Positions 1-11,476 of a stretch of DNA of 64,000 bases are shown here, piece by piece. The notes under the pieces are model-generated. The model ran no database searches. It had not been told where the DNA came from and saw only the letters and a list, made by a program, of their open reading frames with translations. This DNA comes from Cloeon dipterum (Eukaryota > Arthropoda > Insecta > Ephemeroptera > Baetidae). Location: NCBI RefSeq assembly GCF_949628265.1, contig NC_088787.1:12700501-12764500 (forward strand), written 5' to 3'. Position 1 is the first letter of the stretch, and every line of letters starts with the position of its first letter. Both the position numbers and the translations under genes were made by a program.

Positions 1-502
1 CAGTGACGGTCCAGGCGAAGAGCAAAAAGTGCAGACCCTGACTGTCGGAGGCGCCCTCGACGCCGATCAGCACGCCGCACACGACCATCACCCTGGAGGC
101 TACTTGGAACAAGGTGACCATGGCGTTGGAGGAGACCAGGCCGAAAATGGCATGGAACACCTGCAGTTGGAATTTTCAGTAAGATTATTTTTTGTTTAAA
201 AAAATATCGTAAAAAAGCAAACCTCAAGGACGGCGGCGTTCTGGAAAATAATCAGGGCGGTCCGGACGATCTCCCAGAGGGACTGCTGGGGCTTCGGGTC
301 GGCCGTGTAATACTGGCCCATCAAATACAGAATGTAACTCCATCTGCAAGGTGTCCAATTCTTATTTCAAATCATTTGTTTACATTTGAAAGGTGCCTCT
401 TTTGACTCACCCTGCAACCTGAGCCCCGTTGTACGCGAGCAGGTAGGTTTTGCCGAGGAAGCCGACTTCTTTCTTGGACTTACTGGCCGTCTTGTTCGCC
501 AT
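1..502 (-). CDS. Hacd: very-long-chain (3R)-3-hydroxyacyl-CoA dehydratase, 5' part (cut by window edge)
   Basis: N-terminal part of the ER-membrane enzyme that removes water from 3-hydroxyacyl-CoA in the third step of very-long-chain fatty-acid elongation. Coding exons, descending: 502-411, 343-223, 160-<1. All junctions are GT-AG and the frame stays open across them. The start is the ATG at 502-500, giving a basic N-terminus (MANKTASKSKK). The reading continues through YLLAYNGAQVAGWSYILYL, a signature of the HACD/PTPLA family, then QSLWEIVRTALIIFQNAAVL and a hydrophobic stretch rich in F, V and L, consistent with the first membrane helices. The catalytic Tyr and Glu of the family lie further C-terminal, beyond position 1. 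Family assignment is firm; which vertebrate paralogue (HACD1-4) it matches cannot be decided from about 120 residues, though the N-terminus is HACD1/2-like. Confidence 0.9.
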
Positions 503-617
503 CCTGTCGATGGAACTAAATTTTTCTTCGCTCGAGATTGTGCAAATTCACCGCTAGCTTATCCAGTGGTCGGTCAGTGTGACCTAGCAGATTTTAAGTG
601 CCTGGTCACTACGTCAT

Positions 618-635
618 CGAGGTCACGTGACCTCG
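618..635. promoter_or_regulatory. 18-bp perfect palindrome with CACGTG core upstream of HACD
   Basis: CGAGGTCACGTGACCTCG is perfectly self-complementary. It holds the E-box CACGTG inside GTCACGTGAC, the form preferred by USF/TFEB-type bHLH-Zip factors. It lies 116 bp upstream of the HACD start codon, where a promoter is expected. The binding factor is an inference. Confidence 0.45.
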
Positions 636-765
636 TAGATGACACGCCCCCTTTTGGCGCCAAGGATTATTTCTCGTCAGCTCAAACTTGAGTATTGAGA
701 TTGCTGAATGAACAATAATAATTATATGTAGATTCGAGCGACAAAATGAGAACCTCTTTTTTGTG

Positions 766-1218
766 TGTAACAAAAGTTATAGCCGATTTGAGTAATAGAT
801 GATGTTAGCTCACTCGTAAAATCAGTAAATAATATGAATTTTTTCATTATTTTTTTATGATTTTGTTTGTAAATAAATATTTGTGTAAATTGTACGCTAG
901 TGGAATGACGATGATCGTCATCCTGCGCAACGGCAACGTAGCAAAACAAAAAGATTCCCACGGAAAGTCAAATTATCGCCCTTCTCGCGCCTGCCCGTCC
1001 TCACAGAATCCGTCCCTGATTTTAATTGCTGTGTGATTTTACTCAGCCTATTTCGTATCGTGTCCACTCGTATCTTATTTTTATATGTCTAATCCAGTCT
1101 GTTCTGTCGCGATCATCAATTCCACTAGCGTACAATTTATACAAATATTTACAAATGGAAAATCATAAAAAAATAATGAAATTCATTTCATATTATTTTC
1201 TGATTTTACGTGTGAGCT

Positions 1219-1249
<31 letters not shown>

Positions 1250-1276
1250 TACTCAAATCGACTATAACTTGTTACA
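766..1276. repeat. fold-back (inverted-repeat) element, arms about 150-165 bp
   Basis: The left arm (about 766-917) and right arm (about 1110-1276) are imperfect reverse complements. Shared blocks include GTACGCTAGTGGAAT, a run matching ATTATTTTTTTATGATTTT, and the outer block around GTAACAA..TTATAG.CGATTTGAGTAATA. The right arm is longer because it carries a (TA)n insertion at 1222-1249. The roughly 190-bp spacer is unrelated sequence. No target-site duplication was recognised. It is probably a non-autonomous transposon relic. Confidence 0.7.
1222..1249. repeat. (TA)n microsatellite
   Basis: A TA dinucleotide run inside the right arm of the fold-back element; the left arm lacks it. Confidence 0.9.
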
Positions 1277-3355
1277 TGTATGAATCAAATAATATAATTT
1301 TTCATCCAACCTTAAAAAGGTTTAATTCAGGGGTTCACTCTGTCCATCCGATTTTTTTTTCTGAAATATCAAACAACTTGCAGGCTTTATTATATTTAAT
1401 AGAAAGTAATATTTTCCTACTTTTCTTGATATTTCTAATCTTTGTATATATCTTTATGTGTCAATTTAGGTTTCGAACCTGAAACAAGCTGGTAAAACTT
1501 AGGGATCGTGTACCTGTCTGCTCTGGTTATAAAAGTTAAGAAAACTGCAAGGTCGAGAGCTTACGTTAATTCATTCTACTGTGTTGTCGATTTCTTTTAC
1601 CTTATTTTAAAAGCTTGTAACCTCCGGTTTTCAACCACGGATTTTAATTCAGAGGTTCGTCCGATTGTCTGTCTGGTTTTTCCAAATAGAAATAATAAAA
1701 ATAGCACGACGAGCCTCAAAGAAAAACGTTTTTCTGCTGTTCATGTTTATTTTTAAATCTTTGGCGTCCTCGATTTTTTCTTTTTTGAAAAAAACGACTG
1801 CTTGATGAGAGCTTGCTGGACAGCCTCTTAAGAAAAAATGAATGTGTACAAGGTGAGAATTGAAAAAATAAAACTTTGCAGGTTCGATTTAGTGTAGCCA
1901 ATAGAGGTGCTTTTTTCCTTTTATGTTATTGGCGACCGTAATTTTACAACACACATAAGTATGAACAGTTTTCCATTTTCCTTTTGCTCAGATAATCATT
2001 GCTATCATTTGACCATTCAAAAAGAAATCAACATGTGGTTGAGGAAATACAATTCTTCTCTTGTTATTATCATCGTGATTAGAATTGGTAGGAATTGTTG
2101 TGGAATTGCCAATGAAAGGACAGAACAATAAGGCTTCCTACAAAATGAGTCGATTTGTAACTTTTTGTCTCAGCCGATCGATCGTTCCTTCTTTCGTCGA
2201 GCATCGTTGAAGTTCTTTTTTTATAATTATTCTCGTTTACTTGTCCTTGAAGTAGACACTTGTTCACTTTTCACAGCTTCACTGAAGTCCATTCAAGTTC
2301 GGATTTTATCAAGAAATTGCAACAGTTCAAATTCAATCGATAACACTTTTTGTCTTTTCCTCTCGAAATTGAATAAAATAAATCAAATTTGAAACATAAG
2401 CAGGATAGGGTTCGTATTTACTCTCTTTTTGTAGTTTAGAAAAAGTCAATCAGTTCGTCTGCGGTTAGTGTTTGCACAGAAACGGGATTTGATAAATATA
2501 TTTAAAGTTCTTCAACCGTCGCACTAAATGTCCAATAAAGAGGGTCTTCTTTCGTTTGATTATTCACTGCGGCAGGGAGAATTCATTCATTGTAATTTAA
2601 GAAGTTCAACAAACCAGTAACCATGATTTTCAATATGTTATACGAGTCACAAACCACCACAAAAACCAACCACTTTTTAATTTTCAGCAACGTTAATTCA
2701 AAAGCACTTCTTGTCGAAGAAACTACGGGTCCGGACAGAAACTAGGCCGCTTCCCTGCATCGTCTTCCAACCGTGTTTAGCCTTCTTCGCGGCAGCAGCG
2801 CTTCAGTCAATTAGGGGTGCTTCTTTTTTGTTTGCCTCTAATACACGTTGATTCAACAGCTCAATTAATCAAAGAGTGAGGTTTGTGAGAGAATTGTGGA
2901 AAAAATGTATTTTAGGCCAGCCCTTTTCCAAAAAGAGAAAGAACGAAAAAACTAGTTCCCAAAAATTTAGTTTTGATATTCTGGCTGGTAAAAAAAAAAA
3001 ATGAATGCAATTCGCGCCCCTCGAAAGTTGTCCTCTCCTTCAGTATGCTCGGAAAAAATAATCAAGATAAAATCAAAGGCACTTTCGACAACAATACATA
3101 TGAAAATAATATCCGATTAAAAATAATGCAGATTCCCAGCCAATGTGGAAAGTAAGAATTAATTAAATGTAAAAAAAGAATAGCCGGCCATTTTTTCGCT
3201 TTTCCCATTCAAATACACAAGCTATTCGAGTAACAATGGACAAGCATTATAAGGTGTATGTGAGTGTTTGTGTGTATGTGTCCGTATGTGTGTTATGCAA
3301 AAGGGTTCAAGGATAATGGCAGAAAATTGGCTGATGCTATTTTTTCCTCTTTTTC
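1277..3355. other. intergenic AT-rich DNA between HACD and the YTHDF 3' end
   Basis: I see no supported gene here. Open frames are short, AT-driven and unlike known proteins. A TG-rich stretch (about 3253-3292) lies just downstream of the YTHDF stop codon. Part of the right end must be the YTHDF 3' UTR, since that gene ends at 3356 on the minus strand. Confidence 0.6.
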
Positions 3356-4649
3356 TCAGTTCCTGGAAGGGCCGCCACGACCGCGCCCACGCCCGCCACC
3401 GTCACCTCGCTCCTGAAACAAGAATATTTTTTGTTAATTTATGTCACAGACAAGAGGATTTTGTTGATGGATGACTTCGAGATAAAAGGAAACTTAACAA
3501 GGCAATCTAATCCTAGATAATAGCTGCCGTTAAAAGTCTCTGTAAAATTATTTTATTTTACACGGCTCTCACACCAAACACATTTTTTGAAATACTCCAG
3601 GCTAAAATTATTATAGCAAGAATTGTAACTGTGAGTCACTCATGACTAGTTTGGTGAATTTTGACGGGCTGTGTTGCACGGAGATATAAAACATGCTATT
3701 TTAACCACACATTAGCCGTCTAACTAGACTTCATGTCTGAGAAAAAGTGAATTATTATGTTTAATGTCATGTAGTTTTAATTTATAAGTGGATTTTTTGT
3801 TTGGAACAATTTTAAAATTCCAGCATAGAAAGTGTTGCTACTCTGGAACACTTTAAATAACTTCAATTTATGGTTCATGTAATTTCATATATTACGTGTG
3901 AACAATAAACAACGATTTATTTCAAATTCATGCATTTGTTGCGACACGAAACCTAAGTAAGAATATGTTATTTTCATTGAAATCTCGACAAAATATTAAG
4001 ATTATTTTTTGGAATTGTTTTGTGCAATTTCAATAAAAAAACCATTTAAAACGGCGCGTAAGAAACCCATATGATTCGCAACAAAGAAAGTTAACAAATA
4101 TAGGGATAATATCTCAATTTAAAAATCACAACCCTACTCATTACGTATTTTTTTCTATAGCTTTCCTCTAAATGCAAATTAAAAATTGAAATAAGCCTGT
4201 GCTAATTGCTTCACGATTTGTTTGATCGCTTGGACAGAGTTTACTGTTTTTAAAATATTGCTGCTGGCAGGTTCAAAGGAATAATCTTGTCTTTAAGGAG
4301 GAATTGGAAGGCCGCAACAATTAATAACTGCTAAAAGTGAATTTGTATCCAAAAAATGGCTGATGGAGTGATGGATGACAATTTTTAGTAAATAATATAG
4401 CATACAATTTAGTATATAATGTAAATAATTTTTCTGGTTGCAGACTTTGTTCTTCATAAACGTGGCGACGCAAAATTTCAAATCATCCGCGTTTTGATAT
4501 CACCAACAGATAGTGTCAATGAACAATTTCAATTTTTTATCCGCTTCAATTTAGGACTTAAGCATGATATTTTTACTTAACCACTATAGTGAACAAATTT
4601 TTTAAAACAAACTATACGGCAATTGGCTAGACTAATTTTTGTTTTCATC

Positions 4650-4703
<54 letters not shown>

Positions 4704-7700
4704 TGTTCCTTATTATCATATATATTCGGTGGAGCCATCTGTTGGCGGCTTACGCAAATGGGGAATTGCGTGAATTTCCCCTGGTTTAATTTCGAATTTA
4801 AATAAATTATTTCCAAGCAAATATGGGTCTTGAAATCGGCAAAAAATATAACCTTTTGAAAAACCTTGATAAAATTCCAATCCCACGTGAAATTGTTCTT
4901 TTGCTTTTAATTTTATTTCGGTGGAAAATAATGCCATTCACCTTTGACGGCGGCTGCGGTTGGTGTTGCTGCTGGTTCTTGCGGAAGTCCTCCTCCTCCT
5001 GCCGTTTCTCGTAGTGCGAAAAGTCGTCGAAGATGGAGGTGGAGTGGCGGTACTGGTGCATGATCTTGAGCACCTGGCGTCCCTTCTCGAAGGGCACTTC
5101 CTGCGTGTCGCGCGAGTTGGTCACCGGCTTGCCTTCGTTGTTCTCGAGCCTGATGTGGCGCAGCTGCACGTTTGGCACGTCCTTGACGTACACCCAGCGC
5201 ACCCTGAACTGGCCCTTCCACTTGTCCTGCGACCACACACTAGATGACGCGTGATAGTCCACCGGCGAGGTCATCAACGCCATGCCACAGAAGTGACCCG
5301 AACCGTTCACAGAGAAGAAGAGCAGCACGCTGCCCTTGGCTGCCTCGCGCTCCCGGTACGCTGCGTCCAGCCGCTTGTTGCCGTGCTCCGTGCTGCACCA
5401 AATTTCGTATTTTATCGACCTGTAATTGAATAAATGCAAAAATAAGAACACAATTCCATGGGTTTCTTTGTTAAAAAACCCGTTGCAAAAAATCGGAATA
5501 ATTAAAAAAAAATGCAGTGCAGTGGTCAAAACTAGAGGTCTCAGCCAGTCGCGCTGCGCCGCGCCAGCCGGCAAATTTTGGGTCACATGGGCAGCCGCCG
5601 GCCGCCGTGATTCTGGCTAAGCTGCTCCAGCCACACCAGTGAAAAGGGGTCAAAAATTAAAAAGTGCAGGAGAAAAAAATGTCTTCCGGTCCTTCGGGCC
5701 ATTAAGCACTATCGAACATCACGTTTACAATATTTTCAGCCGTTCCAGCTGCCGCCTTAAATCTCGCGGCTGAGACCTCTAGTAAAAACCAGTTTTCCTT
5801 TTTCAATGTTCACCAGTTCCTTGCAGGCAATTTTTACAACTTGGTTTTCAATGATTTTCAAATTATTTGTTCATGACCTCCACTTGAAAAATTGAGGCAG
5901 AAAATAGCAACGTCAAAGAAAAATTCTGCATGGTAGAGGAAATTTTGACCAATCTGACCGCTACATTTAGATTTTTAAGTGGGAAAAATTCATTTTGAGC
6001 ATTTCTTGCGCAGTAAATAGATAAAAATTGAGTGGTAAAACCCAGTAAAATCCAGTGGTGAAAAAACCGGATGGTAAGCAAATTTAATGCAACCCTGAAA
6101 GAAAATCAATAGATAAAACCATGTGTTCCCAAAGGAAACATTCAGATTAATTCCAGTCACTCAGCAAATATAAATAAACAATAATTTGGTATACAGATAT
6201 AATTTACCCATTCCATAATTCGAAAAATACGCTGCATGATTTTAAGATGTTCCGAAAAATTTCGATTTCGTTAAATTGATGAAAATTTGCGCTTGCCTGT
6301 GAATATCATCCTCCGAATACGACTTGATGACAAAAAACCTGGCGCCTTTTGCCGAGAGGTCGTAGTCGGTGGGGTTGTAATTGTTCTTTTCCCTCAGCTC
6401 GTCTAGGATGGGATGCGAAGGTGCGGGAACTGACGGAGCCAGAGGGGATGGGATTTGGCTTTGCAGTTGAGGCAACGGTGGCGGCGGCTGAGCCATAGAA
6501 CCTGCAAGAATATTCACCAATTGAAAGAGTTTCGGACAATTCCAGACTTTAGACTTAACATCCTGCAAGAGCATCTTGTGCATTTTGCAGACTTGAAAAA
6601 TAAATCAAATTAAGTGCAGCACAATCTTTTTTCTAATTATTTTTTGAGTTTATATTTAGACTAATTTGTTATATTATGATCATGAAACTTTGTATCTAAT
6701 TTTCGGAGGTTTTTTACATGAAAATATCCTGATTAGAATAAAAATACGTTTTAATCATATGTATAAATGTTCCTTCACCTTAAAGCCACAATTTCAGCAG
6801 TGAAAATTGTGGTAGTTATGGCAAGGTTTTCACTTTTGCATTGTCTCGTGACGAGATTGAGGTTTCGAGAGCCTCTACCCCGTTTTGTGGAAACATGCTG
6901 TTGAAACCAGAGTCAAAATTCGGCAAGTTGAGCATTATTTTTTGTTGCTAGTCGCCAATGAAGGCTGATTCAATCTTAAAATCGTGATTAGGGTTGGGCA
7001 GGAATAATTTTTATGAGACGCCATTCTCAGCGTAAATAACATGTTGACAATCAGGTAAATTAGGTGGCGCGCAACTTACAAAAATCAGGTTGAGGTGGGT
7101 GCATGGGGTGGTGGAGAACAGGTGGTGCGACGGTCATGCCCGGGGCGACAGGGGGGTACTGCTGTTGCTGCGGGGGCCCCAGCTGGGGCGCCCGGCCGCG
7201 CATGTTGACTGGCTGCGTGGCCCACGAGGCCCTGGGCTGCGCTGACGGCGGGGCCACGGGCTTGAGGGACGCGCCGCCGTTCTTCGCCTCCCACGTGCCG
7301 ATGTCCATGTTGTGCTTGGTCTGAAGCATCGGCGGCGGCAGCAGACCCCCGGCCTTCTTTTTTACCTGCGGCGTCGGCTTAGCGGGCGTGCTCGCCACCG
7401 AGGCCCACGTCAGCTTCTTGTTTGTGCCGCCCTGTGCAGAAGATTTTGTTAGATGGGCAGGACGTTAATTAGTTAATTGAGGTGGATTGGCGTCCATGGT
7501 GTAATGGAAGATGAGATAAGGCTGATAAGTGCACACATGAATGGATCTGACTTTGTTCTAACTGAATTTCTTGTTTTTTGATTCGGATTTATTTTGTAAG
7601 TTGAAAAATAACAAAATAACGTTTATTATGTATTGTACATATTAGACAATTTCAATTTTTATTTTCTTACAAGTAAATTCAGGAGAATTGATGATTTAAT

Positions 7701-9980
7701 TTCTGGTGAAATACTCAATATTCGTTTTGGTTGATATGATTTTAGAAAATGGACTTAGAATGTAAAATTATTAAAGTTTTTGGAAACCCTGCATACCGTC
7801 CACGTTAGCTTCCTGTCATAATTCAACAAATGGAGTTGGAGTTGTTGGAGCTTTTCTCTATACTGAAAGCTTATTAAATTTCCAATATCTTAAGTAAATG
7901 GCACAAATTTTACTATAGCTTATTTTTCAGGAAAAATGATTGAAATTCACTCATTGAAACAAGATAAAGGGATTTCTGTCAAGATCCACTGTGATAGCTA
8001 ATGGAAGAGCTAAAAAGTTAACAATCGGAAAGCTGATTAAAGTTCCTTTTCTTTACAACTTATTTTTTATAACCTTTTTTTATTTCAAAAAGGTAATTTA
8101 ATTGAAAATCTAATTTTTAGGATCCAGGCCAAGCAAAGGTATTTGGAATTTGATGACAATTGGTGCAGGTGTTACCCTAGTGGACCTAAGGCTCACCATG
8201 AATGTGTCAATGTGATTAGCCTTTAATAATTCATTACGAGTTTACAAAATTCTTGAATGGAACATGATATCAATATATTCGCCAACAACTAAAACGTCAA
8301 GTGTGTAGAGTTTTCTGGTTAATGTTAACATTAATTTAGGTGCCTGAAACCTAGATAACAGGCACAATAATTGAAGAAATAATTTATTTTTAACATTTTC
8401 TAATTTACGAAGTTCTGGCTGAAAAGCAATTTAGCTAATTACCAGACTAACAGTCATTAAAAAGAAACCAGGCTTGAGTTTCGACACTCCTTTAGTGCCA
8501 AAAATAAAAGAATTGGTTTTGCTTGCAGCCAAAATTTTTTCAAGACACTCCTGTCACGATTAAAAAAAAAATGTTTCTCATAAATATCAGGAAACACCGT
8601 AACAATTTGTGATTTCAACTGTCATAAAAACATAAATTAAAAATCAGGGGAGCCAGGATTTCCATTCATTCCACTCACACAAGATTAAATATAAAACCAT
8701 TAAATTTACCGGGAGGGGCTGCCCGTCCTTGAGGTCTTTGTCCTTGTCCTTGTCAGAGAGGCCGAGACCCTGCATGCCCTGCTCAACAGCCTTGACCCTG
8801 TCATCGCCCTGCTGCTGCGCCTGCTGCTGGGGAATGTAGCCGCCGCCAGAGGCGTCGGAGGCGGCACGGTAGTAGTCCTCGTAGTGCTTATTGCGTCCCA
8901 AGCCGGCGCCGCCAGCCCCTCCGCCCCATGTCGAGTAATCGGTCGCTCCACTGCCCGGAAAGTAGTTAAACGCGCCCGCTGAGAATGTTCATGATATTAT
9001 AAACCAAGTGGAAAAAATCAATCAATTGCAGGGAGGAATTGTCACCTGGCCAAATCAGTCCATTCCAGCACATGACAGTTGTTTTCAAATACTAAGGAGA
9101 TACTTTCAAGCCGCACTTACTTCAAGCAATACCCACTAATTTTCTTAGCAGGTGTTTTTTAAAAAAAGGAAATTCTTGGAAGAACACACGGGTCTGGGTG
9201 TCGTTGGGAAAGAGATAACCTATTTTGCAACCGACGGTCAGTTACAATAATTTTTCCTTCCGAACACGACATTCATGTTCAATCTGATTGATTAGCTAAT
9301 ATTTATGTTTTAATCACAATCAGCTCAGACCACAAACAGTGTAATAATCTCCATTTTTGATGGGGGACTTTGGTCTTTAGTGGAAAAAACAAGACGTCAT
9401 GTGACCACATTGGATTGGAATAACAATGGACGAACCTGCTTGTTGGTTGAACGTGCCGAATCCTCCAGTGCCGAACATCCCGTCGATGCTGTACGGCTCG
9501 TGGGCGGCGGCTGCAGCCATTTGTCCACCGTAGCCGCCGAGGAAGGTCATCTGGTCGCCGCCGTTGGACCAAGTGCCGTCGTTGACTCCAAAGGTCTGGT
9601 AGGGGAAGGACGTAGTGCTGTAGTAGTACGGGTCCGAGGTGCCCATCGACGTCGAAATCGGCGTGCTGTAGCCTTGCTGCTGCTAACAGGCAGAGTTTGT
9701 AACAAATTTTAGACAAAGCATCAGGGTCAGGTGCTAACCGGGTGATGCGGCTGGGTACGCCATGATTCAAAGTCCTCGTGGTCGTTCACGTGCTCCTTGG
9801 GGCCGTTAGTCGCTGCAATACAATCAGAAAATATGACCGTGGATGCAATCAATGGGCCTGGCAAGCGGCGAAAACGCCCCCGCCGGCCGCCGACGGCGAG
9901 GTCACGCGCCCAGGAGCGCGCCCTGAGGAGTGCGAGTGCTCACCTTGACTGCCTTGGCCTTTCATCCGCTGAATGGACAT
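3356..9980 (-). CDS. Ythdf: YTH-domain family protein (YTHDF-type m6A reader)
   Basis: Cytoplasmic reader of N6-methyladenosine in mRNA. Eight coding exons, descending: 9980-9944, 9812-9739, 9682-9436, 8978-8710, 7431-7080, 6501-6297, 5419-4942, 3412-3356; total 1719 nt, 572 aa. The start [12 protein letters not shown] resembles the vertebrate YTHDF start; an upstream in-frame ATG at 10040 is less likely. The first 365 residues are low-complexity (G, Q, P, A), with the YTHDF-like TWGGGAGG and [13 protein letters not shown] segments. The YTH domain runs from about 370 to 535, with [16 protein letters not shown] and [19 protein letters not shown]. The m6A cage is present: Trp402, Trp457 and Trp462. 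The last exon encodes a short Arg-Gly tail ([18 protein letters not shown]). Intron 6 (6296-5420) has a GC donor. Introns 6 and 7 carry a MITE and a (TA)n run. Confidence 0.95.
4655..4702. repeat. (TA)n microsatellite in YTHDF intron 7
   Basis: About 24 TA dinucleotides. It generates spurious Tyr-Ile open frames on both strands. Confidence 0.95.
5533..5781. mobile_element. GC-rich MITE, copy 1 (YTHDF intron 6)
   Basis: About 249 bp, bounded by 13-bp perfect terminal inverted repeats: AGAGGTCTCAGCC at 5534-5546 and its complement ending at 5780. The interior is rich in CCAGCCGC-type motifs and contains GTGCAGGAGAAAAAAA. There is no coding capacity. The nine bases either side (GGTCAAAAC and AGTAAAAAC) agree at 7 of 9 positions, suggesting a decayed target duplication. 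Full copies recur at 31043-31307 and 46911-47182, and a remnant at about 18570-18690. Confidence 0.85.
5796..6010. repeat. dispersed AT-rich repeat, copy A
   Basis: This shares a degenerate but collinear series of blocks with 23290-23480: a CTTGCAG..AATTTT block, a TTTTCAAT..TTTTC block, a GACCTC.ACT..AAAAATTG block and an AAAGAAAAA.TCTGCA..TAGAGG block. It is probably an old non-autonomous element within YTHDF intron 6. Boundaries are approximate. Confidence 0.45.
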
Positions 9981-10598
9981 TCGCCGGGTGCCCAGGAATC
10001 GTCGGTCGGGGCCTCGAGAGGAAAGACGGTGTGTCTGCACTTAACCAGCACTCGGCACAGTCGGCGAATGGTGCGGACCGCGCACTTTTGCCGCTCTAAC
10101 GGGTGCCGACAAACTCGTCTCTTGTCCGCGAGCCTAGTCCTCGGCCGTAGGCACTACACTGCACCGTCGGCCAAGCGAGCCGCCTGCCGAACAACACTGG
10201 GAAAAACAGCGAAAAAGATTTCGCCGACTTCGTAGCACCGATATCAATGATGATAATGGCTGGCTACTATGAGAGTATGAGACGTGATTCACGCCTGCGC
10301 ACCTGATCCTGACTCAAGAGATTCAACTTTTTCTTGCGGATAATAAAAATAGGTTAATTAATCATAAAATAGGTTCTGTCTCATTTGTAAAATAAAAAAA
10401 ATTATTTACACAGCAATAGATAGAGATAAAAATTGATTTTAGGGAGGAATAGTGAATATGGTCAAGCGCAGGAGTCGCCCCGCGCTTGACGACGCCCCCT
10501 TTCTTCCGCTTCCCTCCTGTGCTCCTCCACTCCTCCATTGAATCGCACACCGTGAGCGTGTAACTTGCCCGGCTGTCGGATCTCCTGCAATTTTCACC
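9981..10598. promoter_or_regulatory. shared upstream region of YTHDF and RpL30 (divergent), with TOP-like tract
   Basis: 618 bp separates the two start codons. Near the RpL30 start is a pyrimidine-rich run, about 10496-10530 (CCCCTTTCTTCCGCTTCCC and onward), of the kind found at transcription starts of ribosomal-protein mRNAs (5' TOP). The YTHDF side (9981-10250) is GC-rich. Start sites and bidirectionality are inferred from gene orientation. Confidence 0.5.
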
Positions 10599-11459
10599 AT
10601 GGTTGCCCAAAAGAAACAGGTAAATTACCAACTAATACTTTTAGGATTAATTCTAAAATTATATTAAACAAATCTGCGCAAAGATCTTCCTCTAAGCTTG
10701 AATTTTCACGCCGATATTACATAAACATTATCTTTTTCGGCGCCCCAAAAGCCACGTGGAAAGCAATGCCTCATGGATGCTAAACCCCGACTTTCTGCTT
10801 CTGTCCACAGAAAAAGGCTCTTGAGAGCATCAACTCCCGCCTTGCCCTGGTCATGAAGTCCGGCAAGTGCGTGCTTGGCTACAAGCAGACCCTGAGGACG
10901 CTGAGACAGGGAAAAGCAAAGCTTGTCATCATTGCCAACAACACACCACCTCTGAGGTGAGGCTGAGAAGTAGGATCTCGCACTTTGAGACCTATGGAGT
11001 AGCCTCAAATTAATTTCGTTTCCCATCGCGGAAACAAAAACTTATAGAAAATCCCAATTCATCTTATTCAGTTAGTCGGAATTGGGATTTTCCAGAGAAC
11101 TGAGAAGTAGACCAAATGATACCTGGTCTATGGATTTCTAAATTTTAAATAATAATAATAAAAAGGTGGTTCAGACAACAATTTCCTGCTTGAGTGAGTA
11201 TGGATAGTTGTGGACCAGTCTTAGTTTTTCTTAGCTAAGGATGTGTTAACGTGTGGTAATTATGTGTTGAAACAGGAAATCTGAGATTGAGTACTACGCC
11301 ATGTTGGCCAAGACTGGTGTCCACCACTACACTGGCAACAACAACGAGCTGGGAACTGCCTGCGGAAAGTACTTCAGAGTGTGCACACTGTCCATCACAG
11401 ACCCTGGCGACTCTGAAATCATCAGGTCTATGCCCGCTGCTGAGGGCGGCCAGCAGTAA
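10599..11459 (+). CDS. RpL30: 60S ribosomal protein eL30 (RPL30)
   Basis: Component of the large cytosolic ribosomal subunit, of the L7Ae/L30e RNA-binding fold. Three coding exons: 10599-10619, 10811-10956, 11276-11459; 351 nt, 116 aa, close to the usual 115. The protein begins [20 protein letters not shown] and includes [26 protein letters not shown] and [17 protein letters not shown], all hallmark eL30 segments. The ATG follows a CACC context. All splice sites are GT-AG. A TOP-like tract lies upstream and an AATAAA lies 12 nt after the stop, so the 3' UTR is very short, as is usual for ribosomal-protein genes. It is divergent from YTHDF and convergent with MAK16. Confidence 0.98.
11047..11092. 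other. perfect 14-bp inverted repeat in RpL30 intron 2
   Basis: GAAAATCCCAATTC (11047-11060) and its exact complement GAATTGGGATTTTC (11079-11092) are separated by an 18-nt loop, so the intron RNA can form a stable hairpin. I do not see clear C/D or H/ACA boxes, so no snoRNA is called. Confidence 0.6.
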
Positions 11460-11470
11460 TTTTTTCATTG

Positions 11471-11476
11471 AATAAA
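11471..11476 (+). terminator. poly(A) signal of RpL30
   Basis: Canonical AATAAA, 12 nt after the RpL30 stop codon. Confidence 0.8.

Noticed and set aside
386-691. 101-codon plus-strand frame
   Set aside because: It overlaps HACD exon 1 on the opposite strand and its promoter; no domain.
1471-1500. tRNA-like GGTTTCGAACCTG
   Set aside because: No matching acceptor stem, D arm or anticodon arm upstream.
5533-5781. Tc1/mariner-type TA duplication for the MITE family
   Set aside because: Copies 1 and 2 do have TA-like ends, but copy 3 lacks the right-hand A, and copy 2 has a clear 9-bp duplication outside the inverted repeats.
9849-10040. Upstream start (MQTHRLSS...) for YTHDF
   Set aside because: The downstream start at 9980 gives [12 protein letters not shown], similar to vertebrate YTHDF N-termini; the extra 20 residues look like translated 5' UTR.
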